Shown in pieces: positions 53,922 to 61,886 of a stretch of DNA of 64,000 nt. The stretch spans positions 102,149-166,148 of the forward strand of contig DVJE01000002.1 in NCBI GenBank assembly GCA_018716975.1, written 5' to 3'. A program made the translations under genes and the position numbers. Under the pieces are notes generated by a model. The model made no database searches, had not been told where the DNA came from, and saw only the letters and a program-made list of their open reading frames with translations. The DNA is from Candidatus Gallacutalibacter stercoravium. GTDB taxonomy: Bacteria > Bacillota > Clostridia > Oscillospirales > Acutalibacteraceae. Every line of letters begins with the position of its first letter. The first letter of the stretch is position 1.

Positions 53922-54065
53922 CTAAGTTGCAATCCGGCTTGCCTTTTGATGGGTAAAATATTTGCGCGCACAGCAACGCGATGCGCAGGATGCCAACAGA
54001 TCCAACAAGGCGTCCGGCGCGCGGTACATGCTGCCGAAGCCGCCCAGGGCTTTGTCTTTCTCCAT
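53922..54065 (-). CDS. Possible 47-residue small protein
   Basis: A short minus-strand frame starting MEKDKALGGFGSMYRAPDAL and ending with a Cys-rich basic part (SCASRCCARKYF). The first half looks like a structured helix. No strong ribosome site is seen. Two other frames of similar length overlap, so coding is uncertain. It lies between the gpmI terminator and the histidine phosphatase gene, on that gene's strand and downstream of its stop. Confidence 0.25.
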   Translation of the reverse strand: MEKDKALGGFGSMYRAPDALLDLLASCASRCCARKYFTHQKASRIAT

Positions 54066-54133
54066 ATTGCGTCCGGCTCTAACGTCAACCGGGCGCCATG
54101 CTAGCGCATTTTAGCACATCATGCTTTGACACA

Positions 54134-54661
54134 TTACGATTCAAACGGTTCAAACGGGACGATCTCGCCGTTGTCGGGCAAGTGACCTTGCGTAACGGCT
54201 TGAATCAGCATACCGTGGCAGGCCACAATAACCTTTTGGTAACCGCGGTATTTTGCCAACACCTCTAGCGCTCTTGCCCGCAGCATGGAAGCGCTTTCCC
54301 AAACCCGCTGCGCTTCATCGGGATATTGCCCCTGATTCTCCACATATTCCCAATAGCTGCGATGAGCGGTTTCGTCATCGTCATAATGATAGTTTTTGTT
54401 GGCCAGCCATTCATGCAAGCCGGTTTCCACGGCGATATCAACGCCCAATTCCTTTGACAATATCGCCGCTGTTTGCAAAGCCCTGGTGTAGGGGGAACTG
54501 ATGATAAGATCCGCGCCCTGCAGCCTGCTGTCTTTTGCTGTTTCTTTGATTTGTGCGATCCCTTGCGCCGATAAAGGCGAAAGCTGAACGCCAAATCCCT
54601 GATAAATTTTTGTGTTGCGCTGGGTATAATCGGTTCTTCCGTGCCGTATCAAATAAAACAT
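54134..54661 (-). CDS. Histidine phosphatase family protein
   Basis: A 175-residue phosphoglycerate-mutase-like enzyme of the branch-1 histidine phosphatases. The phospho-accepting His7 is in YLIRHGRTDYT, the second set is IISSPYTRALQTAAIL (with Arg), and the distal His is in VIVACHGMLIQAV. Substrates vary in this family (sugar phosphates, cobalamin or nucleotide phosphates). The start at 54661 is directly behind AGGAGGG; an in-frame extension to 54712 is ignored. Confidence 0.88.
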   Translation of the reverse strand: MFYLIRHGRTDYTQRNTKIYQGFGVQLSPLSAQGIAQIKETAKDSRLQGADLIISSPYTRALQTAAILSKELGVDIAVETGLHEWLANKNYHYDDDETAHRSYWEYVENQGQYPDEAQRVWESASMLRARALEVLAKYRGYQKVIVACHGMLIQAVTQGHLPDNGEIVPFEPFES

Positions 54662-54784
54662 CTGGACCCTCCTATCTGATGGTGTTTTTATAGCCGGTTG
54701 TTGCTTTTTCATTTCAACACGCCTTTAAGAAGGAATGCGGCTATTTATACAATAAGTTTATATAAAGATTTTTATACAAAACAT

Positions 54785-55252
54785 TTACTTTACATGGATA
54801 GGGCTGTAATAGTCCATTTGTTCATAGCCCATGGCTTTTTGGGCCAAGGGTGGGGTGATAACATTGCCCAGCTCCGGCCGGGAGGGATCCCGCTCAAGCC
54901 CGTTTTCTGATAGGAACTGATCCACCTGAGCGTTGAGTGCATCCATATCGGTTTTTTGATCTACATCGGTGGCCACGGCATAAAGGCCCCCCTTAAAATC
55001 AATCACCCGATAATCCTGGGGCACATCCATGCCCGGTTCATAAAGGTAAAGCCAATGAAGGCCCGGCCCGCCGGAGTTATCTGAGCAGGAATAAGAGCCG
55101 TCATCCCAAAAAAGAAAATCTTTGGGGAAGATGCCCCGGGGCAGAGCAGAAAACCATGCGGCAAAGTTTTCAAATTTCTCTTGGCCAAACATTCCCACAC
55201 CCGAAGAAACCATTTTGCAATCGGGAATTTCATAGACGCGCACGCCTTGCAT
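54785..55252 (-). CDS. Stand-alone GyrI-like / AraC effector-binding domain protein
   Basis: A 155-residue protein that aligns to the effector-binding half of AraC/BmrR-type regulators (GyrI-like fold): VRVYEIPDCKMVSSGVGMFG at the start, then LFWDDGSYSCSDNSGG, WLYLYEPGMDVPQDYRVIDFKGGLYAV. The DNA-binding half is missing. Stand-alone versions bind small cationic or aromatic compounds and may act as sinks or hydrolases. It overlaps a methyltransferase gene region (69 bases apart) on the same strand. The start at 55252 follows AGAGGGGTG. Confidence 0.75.
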   Translation of the reverse strand: MQGVRVYEIPDCKMVSSGVGMFGQEKFENFAAWFSALPRGIFPKDFLFWDDGSYSCSDNSGGPGLHWLYLYEPGMDVPQDYRVIDFKGGLYAVATDVDQKTDMDALNAQVDQFLSENGLERDPSRPELGNVITPPLAQKAMGYEQMDYYSPIHVK

Positions 55253-55320
55253 CGTAGTCACCCCTCTTATAGCATTACAATAAGGATATATGGTAAGGAA
55301 ATAAACATAAAGGACCAAAA

Positions 55321-56079
55321 TTAGGGCTTTCGCGCCAGGTATAGCACCATGGTGTCGTATACGGTGATTTTTCCTCCAAAGTCTAAAATGGCGTTTTTAA
55401 CGCCGTCAAAAAACTTGGAGCGGTGCGGCTCTTGCAGCGTTAGGTGAGAGGCATGGATGGCGATGCGGGATATATATTCGTCGGCGGTGTACTCCTTTAT
55501 TTCCTGATACTCCCGGCGCTCCAGCCCAACAAAGCCATAGTTAGCGGCGTTTTCGTAACAAAAGCGCTGATTGTAGGCAATTTCCGGCTGAAAATAGCGG
55601 CTGTAGACCTCTTGTATCTTTTGATACAATGCCTCATTAGCGGTACGGTAATCGGTGTGAGTCATAAACATGGCCAGGGCTCCGCCGCTTTTGAGAAGAC
55701 GGTAGGCTTTGGGAAAAGCAATTTCCTCCGGGATCCATTGGATAGTGGCGGCGGAATACACTAAGTCAAACCGGTTCGCGCCTAAATCGTAGGTTTCAAA
55801 ATCCCCGTTGACGATCTGAAAATTGGGGTAAGAACCGAACTTTTCTTTCATCGCCTGGGCAAAATGCTCGCCTAGCTCAATGGCCCAGTAATCGCAGCAG
55901 GTGTCAAGAATCGGCTGGGTGGCCTGCCCGGTGCCCGGTCCGATTTCCAAAGCGGATTTGTGCTCGTCCAGCTCCCCGTAGGCGATAACGTCGCGAAAAA
56001 GCGCGTCGCAGTAACGGGGACGCAGCTCGTCAAATGCTTCGGGGGCAACGCGTTCGTCGAAAACCTTGCGAAAGTCCAT
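55321..56079 (-). CDS. Class I SAM-dependent methyltransferase
   Basis: A 252-residue methyltransferase with the motif I loop ALEIGPGTGQATQPIL, acidic ribose site WAIELG, motif II FDLVYSAATIQWI, and motif III AYRLLKSGGALAMFM. The substrate is not known; similar proteins are annotated as ubiquinone/trans-aconitate-like, without proof. It likely forms an operon with the effector-binding protein just downstream. The ATG follows AAGGAGG. Confidence 0.88.
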   Translation of the reverse strand: MDFRKVFDERVAPEAFDELRPRYCDALFRDVIAYGELDEHKSALEIGPGTGQATQPILDTCCDYWAIELGEHFAQAMKEKFGSYPNFQIVNGDFETYDLGANRFDLVYSAATIQWIPEEIAFPKAYRLLKSGGALAMFMTHTDYRTANEALYQKIQEVYSRYFQPEIAYNQRFCYENAANYGFVGLERREYQEIKEYTADEYISRIAIHASHLTLQEPHRSKFFDGVKNAILDFGGKITVYDTMVLYLARKP

Positions 56080-56280
56080 GTTTTACCTCCTTTTAAATCG
56101 CCATAGTGTAAAATGTCGGAAACACAGTGTAGCATATTTCACTTGATTTTTCTATATTTTTGGGGTATTTTGATAAAAAGATTTTTATTTGTGTTCACCG
56201 GCGGCCGGCTACATTTTGACAACTGGAACAAATGTAAGCAAACTTATCAAAATGCAAAAAGAATAAAGGGAGGCAATTTT

Positions 56281-56532
56281 ATGCTCACGTACAAATTCGA
56301 CACCCAGCTGCTTATTGAGGGGCAGGGCCTTTCAGACGAAGCCATCGACGACTACCTTTCACAAAACATTGAGGGCGACAGTCTGCTGGTGGTGGGGGAT
56401 GAAAATTTGATTAAAATTCACTATCATACCGACCAACCCTGGAAGGTGCTGGAATACTGCGCTACGCTGGGTGATATTCACGACATTGTGGTAGAAAATA
56501 TGGAGCGCCAAGCCAACGGCCAGCAGGGTTAA
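56281..56532 (+). CDS. Stand-alone C-terminal domain of YloV/FakA-type kinase
   Basis: An 83-residue protein corresponding only to the segment QLLIEGQGLSDEAIDDYL, GDSLLVVGDENLIKIHYHTDQPWKVLEY, DIVVENMERQ of the DAK2-fusion YloV/FakA family. In FakA this lies after the kinase domain and takes part in fatty-acid kinase assembly. As a separate small protein its role is unclear. ATG 56281 follows GGAGG; an in-frame ATG at 56113 would add an AT-rich, non-family extension and is less likely. Confidence 0.8.
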   Translation: MLTYKFDTQLLIEGQGLSDEAIDDYLSQNIEGDSLLVVGDENLIKIHYHTDQPWKVLEYCATLGDIHDIVVENMERQANGQQG

Positions 56533-56583
56533 GGCTTAGGGCGGGTAGCTGATGCATACAGCATAACAGCTTACCAATAAACA

Positions 56584-56621
56584 GGAGGATAGAGCACGAT
56601 TTTACACGTGCTCTATCCTCC
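56584..56621. repeat. Perfect 15-bp inverted repeat
   Basis: GGAGGATAGAGCACG and CGTGCTCTATCCTCC separated by 8 bases, without a T-run on the plus side. It could be a strong RNA hairpin (a terminator-like or processing signal) or the end of a small mobile repeat. Confidence 0.8.
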
Positions 56622-56953
56622 GGGTGTGTTGTAAGATATTTAGATAAAATTTTTGCAATCCCTACAGTGTGCGAAACGCACCTGTTTTCCTCTAGCAACC
56701 CGGCTAAGTGCAGTAGCGAAAGAACTTTCGCTCAAGAGCAGACGAGCTATCTTTCCGTGTGCCTAACTTGGTTGGAGCAAGCTTATCTAATTTTGTTAAG
56801 AAAATATCCGCAATGCCGTAAAGGGAGCCTTTTTAAGCAAGGGCATTCCTTTCTTGAGGAAAATAATGAGAAAAACAATGCGTGCCCTGCAAGAGATGCA
56901 AACGAAGTGAGCAGGGGCGGTTTTTCAGTACGTAAAACTTGGTTTTACGTACA
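56622..56953 (+). other. Non-coding region with several perfect hairpins
   Basis: Contains GTGCG-AAA-CGCAC (56669-56681), AGCGAAAG-AA-CTTTCGCT (56715-56732), a plus-strand terminator-like stem GCCCTGC...GCAGGGGC with GGTTTTT (56884-56925), and a perfect 11-bp IR GTACGTAAAAC-TTG-GTTTTACGTAC (56928-56952) touching the ychF stop. A 14-codon frame (56866-56910) runs into the terminator stem. No known RNA family was recognised. It may be a structured RNA or eroded mobile DNA. Confidence 0.4.
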
Positions 56954-58048
56954 TTATACATTAAACCGAAAGAGTACTACGTCGCCGTCTTGCATGACAT
57001 ATTCCTTGCCCTCAGAGCGCACTAGGCCCTTTTCTCTGGCTGCGGCCAGGGAACCGCAATCCAACAGATCTCGATAGTCCACCACCTCGGCCCGGATAAA
57101 GCCGCGCTCAAAATCTGTGTGAATCTTGCCGGCTGCCTGGGGTGCGCGGGTGCCCTTTTTAATGGTCCAGGCGCGCACTTCCGGCTGCCCGGCGGTTAAA
57201 AAGGAGATAAGCCCCAGCAAGCTGTAGCAAGCGCGGATGAGCCGGTCTAACCCCGACTCCTCCAGCCCCATGTCGTTTAAAAACAGCAGCTTTTCTTCCA
57301 AATCCATTCCTGCAATCTGCGCCTCGGTTTCAGCGCAGATAGGCAGCACGGCGGCGCCTTCCTCTTTGGCAACCGCCTGCACGGCCTGATAATGGGGATT
57401 TTGTTCCACGCCGTCGGCAAAGTCGCCCTCGCCCAGGTTGGCGGCGTAAATAACCGGTTTGGCGGTGAGCAGGCCCGCCTCTGCCAGCAGGGGAGCTTCT
57501 TCTTCAGAACAGGGGACAGAACGGGCGGTTTTTCCCTCGTTGAGGGCGTCACGCAGCCGCTTGTAAAAGTCCAGATCCGCCTGATATTTCTTGTCGCCCT
57601 TGAGCAACTTCTGGGTGCGGTCGATACGCCGTTCCAGCACCTCTAGGTCGGCCAGAATCAGCTCGGTGTTGATGGTTTCAATATCCCGCTTCGGATCCAC
57701 GCTGCCCTCCACGTGGATGATATCGCCGTCTTCAAAGCAGCGTACCACATGCACAATGGCGTCTACCTCGCGGATATTGGCTAAAAATTTGTTGCCCAGC
57801 CCCTCGCCCTTGGAGGCGCCCTTTACCAGCCCGGCAATATCCACAAACTCGATGGTGGCGGGGGTGAATTTTTCTGGGTGGTACAACTCAGCCAGCAATT
57901 CCAGCCGCTTGTCGGGCACGGCCACGACGCCGACATTGGGCTCAATGGTGCAAAAAGGGTAGTTGGCGGACTGTGCGCCCGCGTTGGTGATGGCGTTAAA
58001 AAGGGTGCTTTTGCCCACATTGGGCAGCCCCACAATTCCTAGCTTCAT
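56954..58048 (-). CDS. ychF: Redox-regulated ATPase YchF (Obg-like)
   Basis: A 364-residue ribosome-associated P-loop ATPase. It begins [21 protein letters not shown] (G1), then [19 protein letters not shown] (G2), [18 protein letters not shown] (G3) and a NxxE-type G4 that explains ATP preference. A coiled coil and C-terminal TGS domain follow, ending [37 protein letters not shown]. The start at 58048 has AGGAA upstream; the frame extends to 58150 without family similarity. Confidence 0.96.
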   Translation of the reverse strand: MKLGIVGLPNVGKSTLFNAITNAGAQSANYPFCTIEPNVGVVAVPDKRLELLAELYHPEKFTPATIEFVDIAGLVKGASKGEGLGNKFLANIREVDAIVHVVRCFEDGDIIHVEGSVDPKRDIETINTELILADLEVLERRIDRTQKLLKGDKKYQADLDFYKRLRDALNEGKTARSVPCSEEEAPLLAEAGLLTAKPVIYAANLGEGDFADGVEQNPHYQAVQAVAKEEGAAVLPICAETEAQIAGMDLEEKLLFLNDMGLEESGLDRLIRACYSLLGLISFLTAGQPEVRAWTIKKGTRAPQAAGKIHTDFERGFIRAEVVDYRDLLDCGSLAAAREKGLVRSEGKEYVMQDGDVVLFRFNV

Positions 58049-58273
58049 AACGGTTCCTGCCTTTCTATCTATCCCGTTCCCAGCCGCCAAGATACAAACA
58101 CATCTGGCGCGAAAACAGCTGCTTTTGTTTTGCCACGCTGGGGATTTCACTGTTGCAACCAGCGCGCCTATCTTATCGCATTTAAAAATAAAGCACGCCG
58201 TTTTTATATTATAAAGCCACCTGGGCCGGGGCGCAAGCAGGTATGGAAAAATACGCGGTCTTTTCCTATGGAA
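58049..58273. other. Upstream region of ychF
   Basis: No gene is supported between ychF and the octamer array. It should contain the ychF promoter; none was chosen with confidence. Confidence 0.35.
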
Positions 58274-58305
58274 AACAGCCGAACAGCTAAACGGTTAAAC
58301 GGCAG
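58274..58305. repeat. Four tandem octamers (AACAGCCG type)
   Basis: AACAGCCG, AACAGCTA, AACGGTTA, AACGGCAG in exact 8-base register. It resembles the array at 7080-7111 in unit length, copy number and consensus AAC(A/G)G. Confidence 0.75.
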
Positions 58306-58377
58306 AAAGAAATATTTTACACGCCGCGCAAAATAGAGCGGGTGCGGTAAGGCAGTTTGTGGCTTATGGCTTATTGT

Positions 58378-59361
58378 TTATCGGCCTTTTGATTCCAACA
58401 GCTGAAACAGGCGTTCTTTATCAAGAAACGGCGCTAAGTTGAGCGCTTCTTCTATGGTGAGCGCGCCATGCTGCTCCAGCAGGGAGGAAGCCAAAGCGTC
58501 TAATACCTCTTTTGGCGCAAAGGGGGCCAAAGCGGCTAAAGCATCAGCATCTATCTTATCGTTGGGCCGCCGCCCACGCAAAATGAGCTCGCCCAAGTCT
58601 TGCCGGGCAAGAAAGGGCGCTAGGCCGATGATTTCATCAAAAGAAGCTGTGCCTCCTTGCTGCAAAAAGGCGTTAACCAACTGGCCCATCCGTTCTTTAT
58701 CTGTAAAGGGCGACAGGTGGGTTAGGATCTCAATGGTTATTCTTTCATCAGGCCGCTGTGCGCGCAAAATCAACTCGTTTAGATCCTGCCGGGCCAGGAA
58801 AGGCGCTAGGTCGATGATTTGTTTCAAAGAAGTAGTGCCGCCTTGCTGCAAAAAAGCATTTACCAATCGGCTCATCATCTCTCTATCCGCAAAGGGAGCG
58901 ATGTTGGAGATATCCTCATAGGTTACGTCCGCTAGATTCAGTCGGTGAAAAAGTATTGAAAGAGATTCCTTACCTAAAAAGGGCGCTAGCTGCACAAGGG
59001 TAGAAAGATCAAACCCTTTTTGGGTTTGTTGGCTCTTTTCGGCTAATGTTTGCACCTGCTGGGGTTTTAATATGGGGGCCGCTTCTGTCAACAGCTGGGG
59101 GGAGGGCACCTCTGCCGTTCCTGCCGCCGCCTGGGCAACCCATGCAGAGGCAGGCGATTCGCCCAACAGACTGCCCACGCTGCAATGAAAAATCTGGGCC
59201 AGTTGGGGCAACTTTTCGATATCCGGCATAGAATTCCCCCTCTCCCAATTGGAAACCGCTTGAAAACTTACGCCCATTCGGTCGGCCAGCTCCATCTGAG
59301 TGAGGGTGTTTTCCAGACGGAGCTTTTTGATGGTTCCGCCTACCTTTGACATATCAAACAT
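58378..59361 (-). CDS. XRE-family regulator fused to 31-residue repeats
   Basis: A 327-residue protein. Residues 8-65 are an XRE helix-turn-helix (IKKLRLENTLTQMELADRMGVSFQAVSNWERGNSMP). After a Ala/Gln-rich linker, seven or eight repeats with the core L..LAPF...E.L..L follow, with Pro at 96, 127, 156, 187, 218, 249, 280 and 311: a 31-residue period, and nearly identical pairs 62 residues apart (LVNAFLQQGG at 166 and 228; LARQDL at 189 and 251). Two helices per repeat would give an alpha-solenoid. No ligand is known. Confidence 0.8.
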   Translation of the reverse strand: MFDMSKVGGTIKKLRLENTLTQMELADRMGVSFQAVSNWERGNSMPDIEKLPQLAQIFHCSVGSLLGESPASAWVAQAAAGTAEVPSPQLLTEAAPILKPQQVQTLAEKSQQTQKGFDLSTLVQLAPFLGKESLSILFHRLNLADVTYEDISNIAPFADREMMSRLVNAFLQQGGTTSLKQIIDLAPFLARQDLNELILRAQRPDERITIEILTHLSPFTDKERMGQLVNAFLQQGGTASFDEIIGLAPFLARQDLGELILRGRRPNDKIDADALAALAPFAPKEVLDALASSLLEQHGALTIEEALNLAPFLDKERLFQLLESKGR

Positions 59362-59554
59362 GAGTCATTCCGTCCTTTCTTTTGGCATGCGCCTGGCTTT
59401 ACACACAGAATATCATAAGCCGCTTTAAAATAACAGCAAGCGCTGCTTGAGCTGTGTTTCAAGTGCCGCTTGAAGCGTAGTAGATGCCTCTTTTAAAAAA
59501 AGAGGATGCAAGCCGCCGGAGTGGTTGATGAAGTGAAACCGGCCCGCACTGTGA

Positions 59555-59584
59555 TTGATTTTTGAGCACTGTATGTATTATAAT
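59555..59584 (+). promoter_or_regulatory. Promoter of the membrane protein gene
   Basis: TTGATT (59555-59560), 18 nt, TATAAT (59579-59584), about 80 bases before the ATG at 59665. Confidence 0.6.
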
Positions 59585-59664
59585 AGAATGAAAGAAAAGC
59601 GGATAGGTTTCAGTCTCTTCAAATTGGGGAATGATTCCCCTTCTAAACAGAAAGAGGGATGCAT

Positions 59665-60597
59665 ATGGCAACATCCGGCAGGCAGAACACCAACCGACCT
59701 TCTGATAGGGACAGCGAAATTCATCAAGAAAATCTCAGGCGGATCGCAGTGGCCAAGCAGACAATGGACGCGCAAAAAGCCGCGCAGCAGGCCGCGTCGA
59801 ACACGGCGCAACAAACAACCCGGCAAACAGCCCGGCCAGCCCAGCAGACGGCGCAAAGGCCCGCTTCTACCAATCGCACAACACCAGCGTCGAGGCCTGC
59901 AACCGGGAACTCATATAGCCGTGCAGGCTCAACCGCATGCACCCCTCCGCCGGCAAGAACGGCTGCACCGCCGCCCACCGGCCGGTATGCGCCGCCAGCG
60001 CCGCAAACCGTTTCCAAAGCCGCACCGCGAAAGGAGTCCCGCCGAAAGGAAAGAATACCGGTGCGCGAACTGTTGCTTAATTGGCATTTTTTGTTATTAG
60101 GTCTAGGCGCAGGTCTATTTTGGATTACCCTGATGCGCGGCGTTTTAACGGGGCAGGAGGAATGGTCTGATTTTTCCGAAGCGATAACAGGACTGTTTGC
60201 TTGCGGTTACGGGCTTAACTGCCTTATTTCCTTTATCCGTTTCGGGGGCGCGCGCATCCGCTCCGTCCTACTGCAAACCCTAGTGCTGGCGGTAGTGGAG
60301 GGCGTATGCCTGCTGATGCTGATTTTGATGGATATGGTAATGAGCGGTATGGCTAGCGATTTGGTGGCCGTGATAGCGGTGATCGCAGTTGTGGCGTTGT
60401 TCTTGCGCAAACCGACCCGGATGGAAGCGGTGTTCGGCTCCATCAGCCGCCTGCGAGAGATGGAAAAAGACGACAGTATTTCTGAAAGTCAAAAGAAGGC
60501 CTACGCCCGGGAGCTGGCCGACGCCATCACCCGAGAGGATATGTTGGGCAAAGACACCGACGATATCGACGACATCGATCGGCGCTACGGCAGATAG
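59665..60597 (+). CDS. Unknown four-helix membrane protein with disordered N-terminus
   Basis: A 310-residue protein. The first 130 residues are low-complexity (Ala, Gln, Thr, Pro, Arg), probably disordered and cytosolic. Four helices follow (LLLNWHFLLLGLGAGLFWIT, ITGLFACGYGLNCLISFI, SVLLQTLVLAVVEGVCLLMLIL, ASDLVAVIAVIAVVALFL). The tail is charged, with EREDMLGKDTDDIDDIDRRYGR-like acidic repeats. No family was recognised. Codon-frame shadows on both strands are strong in the repetitive N-terminus, but the helices support this frame. ATG 59665 fits AAAGAGGG spacing best. Confidence 0.7.
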   Translation: MATSGRQNTNRPSDRDSEIHQENLRRIAVAKQTMDAQKAAQQAASNTAQQTTRQTARPAQQTAQRPASTNRTTPASRPATGNSYSRAGSTACTPPPARTAAPPPTGRYAPPAPQTVSKAAPRKESRRKERIPVRELLLNWHFLLLGLGAGLFWITLMRGVLTGQEEWSDFSEAITGLFACGYGLNCLISFIRFGGARIRSVLLQTLVLAVVEGVCLLMLILMDMVMSGMASDLVAVIAVIAVVALFLRKPTRMEAVFGSISRLREMEKDDSISESQKKAYARELADAITREDMLGKDTDDIDDIDRRYGR

Positions 60598-60670
60598 CGT
60601 TACCCCCGGCGTGTTGGGCCGTTTGGCATTGTTGCACAGCCAATGAAAAGGTGTAAAATCTTATTAAGTC

Positions 60671-60710
60671 AAAAGCCATCGGATCTGCACAAAGCAGGCC
60701 GGTGGCTTTT
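60671..60710 (+). terminator. Terminator of the membrane protein gene
   Basis: AAAAGCCATCGG/CCGGTGGCTTTT, a 12-bp stem with one wobble. It also faces the minus-strand kinase gene and can end both transcripts. Confidence 0.75.
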
Positions 60711-60818
60711 GGCCGTTATTTCAGACCGGATAGGAAAAAAATAATGCATGGTTCACCTAGCCAAGGCGTCGGACTGGTTATTTGGCGCCCTTATGTGAGC
60801 CGGGTAAATGTGTGCCGC

Positions 60819-61886
60819 TTAATGCGAGGCGTTTTCCTCTAGCAAAAACATTTTGCTCTTGGGGAAGGTAAGGCGCACCGTGGTGCCTGTTTGGCCGTCG
60901 GATTCCACCCGGATGCCCAACCCCAGCCGGGTGCACAGCTTTTTACACAAATACAGTCCCATGCCGGTGGATTTGGAGTAGCGCCGCCCGTTGGAACCGG
61001 TAAAACCTTTGTCAAACACCCGGTTCAGATCCTGCGCAGGGATGCCGATGCCGTCGTCGGCTATCGTTAGGGTGATCTGTGAGGAACCCGACTCGGCATA
61101 AACGGTAATGCGGCCCTCAGGCTGGGCTTCTTCGCCGGGCTCATTTTGCGCCGCCGCGCGGGGCAGGCGGTATTTGATGGCGTTATCCAGCAGCTGGCCC
61201 AGAATGAACAGTAGCCATTTTTCATCGGTATACACGGTAACGTCTAGATCGTGCAGGCAGGGGCGCATGTGGCTTTCAATCAAAGGGCGGGCGCTGCGGC
61301 GTACCGCTGCGCTCACCAAGCTCTGCAGATTTACCGGCTTTATGAGGTAATCTTTTTCCACGCTGTTGCTGCGGGTGTAATACAGCGCCTGCTCTACATA
61401 CCCTTCCACCCGGCGCAGCTCTTCCTCCAACTGGCGGGCCATTGGGCCGGGGTTGTTGTCTAAAATCAAGTGGGCGGAAGCGATGGGAGTTTTAATTTCG
61501 TGCACCCAGGTTTCAATGTATTCCCGGTAGTCCTCTGAGGCGCGCCGGTGTTCCGACACCCGGTCGTTCATAGATTTATTCACCTGCAGGAGCACATCGC
61601 ACAGGATTTCGGCCTCGCTAAAGGTGGGGGGCTCCAACATTTCGGTGAGCAGATATTTTTGATCCAGCCCCTTTAACCGGGCGAGCAGTTCTTTGTAATA
61701 GGAGCGTTTTTTGAGATACTCCGCCCCAAGGGATATGGCGCATACCAGCAGGTATAGCGTTGTAACAAATCCCACGGCGTAAGATCCCACCCCAAGGGAA
61801 GAAAGCATCATGGCGACGAAGAGTACCACCAACCCTTGCAACAGCAAAAAAACCAGCTTGTCTTTTAAAAATCCACTTAGCCTCAT
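60819..61886 (-). CDS. Sensor histidine kinase (BceS-like, intramembrane-sensing)
   Basis: A 355-residue kinase with two N-terminal helices (about 11-31 and 37-57) joined by a very short loop, the sign of intramembrane sensing. The phosphorylation site is His129 in ETWVHEIKTPIASAHLIL. N-box LLDNAIKYRLP, G1 IADDGIGIP and G2 STGMGLYLCKKL are intact. It overlaps the response regulator by 4 bases. BceS relatives sense antimicrobial peptides through a partner ABC transporter, but no BceAB genes adjoin here. Confidence 0.9.
   Translation of the reverse strand: MRLSGFLKDKLVFLLLQGLVVLFVAMMLSSLGVGSYAVGFVTTLYLLVCAISLGAEYLKKRSYYKELLARLKGLDQKYLLTEMLEPPTFSEAEILCDVLLQVNKSMNDRVSEHRRASEDYREYIETWVHEIKTPIASAHLILDNNPGPMARQLEEELRRVEGYVEQALYYTRSNSVEKDYLIKPVNLQSLVSAAVRRSARPLIESHMRPCLHDLDVTVYTDEKWLLFILGQLLDNAIKYRLPRAAAQNEPGEEAQPEGRITVYAESGSSQITLTIADDGIGIPAQDLNRVFDKGFTGSNGRRYSKSTGMGLYLCKKLCTRLGLGIRVESDGQTGTTVRLTFPKSKMFLLEENASH

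Noticed and set aside
56667..57077. Plus-strand 136-codon frame overlapping the end of ychF
   Set aside because: No ribosome site; it runs through several perfect hairpins and into the antisense of a certain gene.
60754..60849. A 32-residue frame (MHGSPSQGVGLVIWRP...) after the membrane protein terminator
   Set aside because: It overlaps the end of the histidine kinase gene on the opposite strand and has no convincing support.
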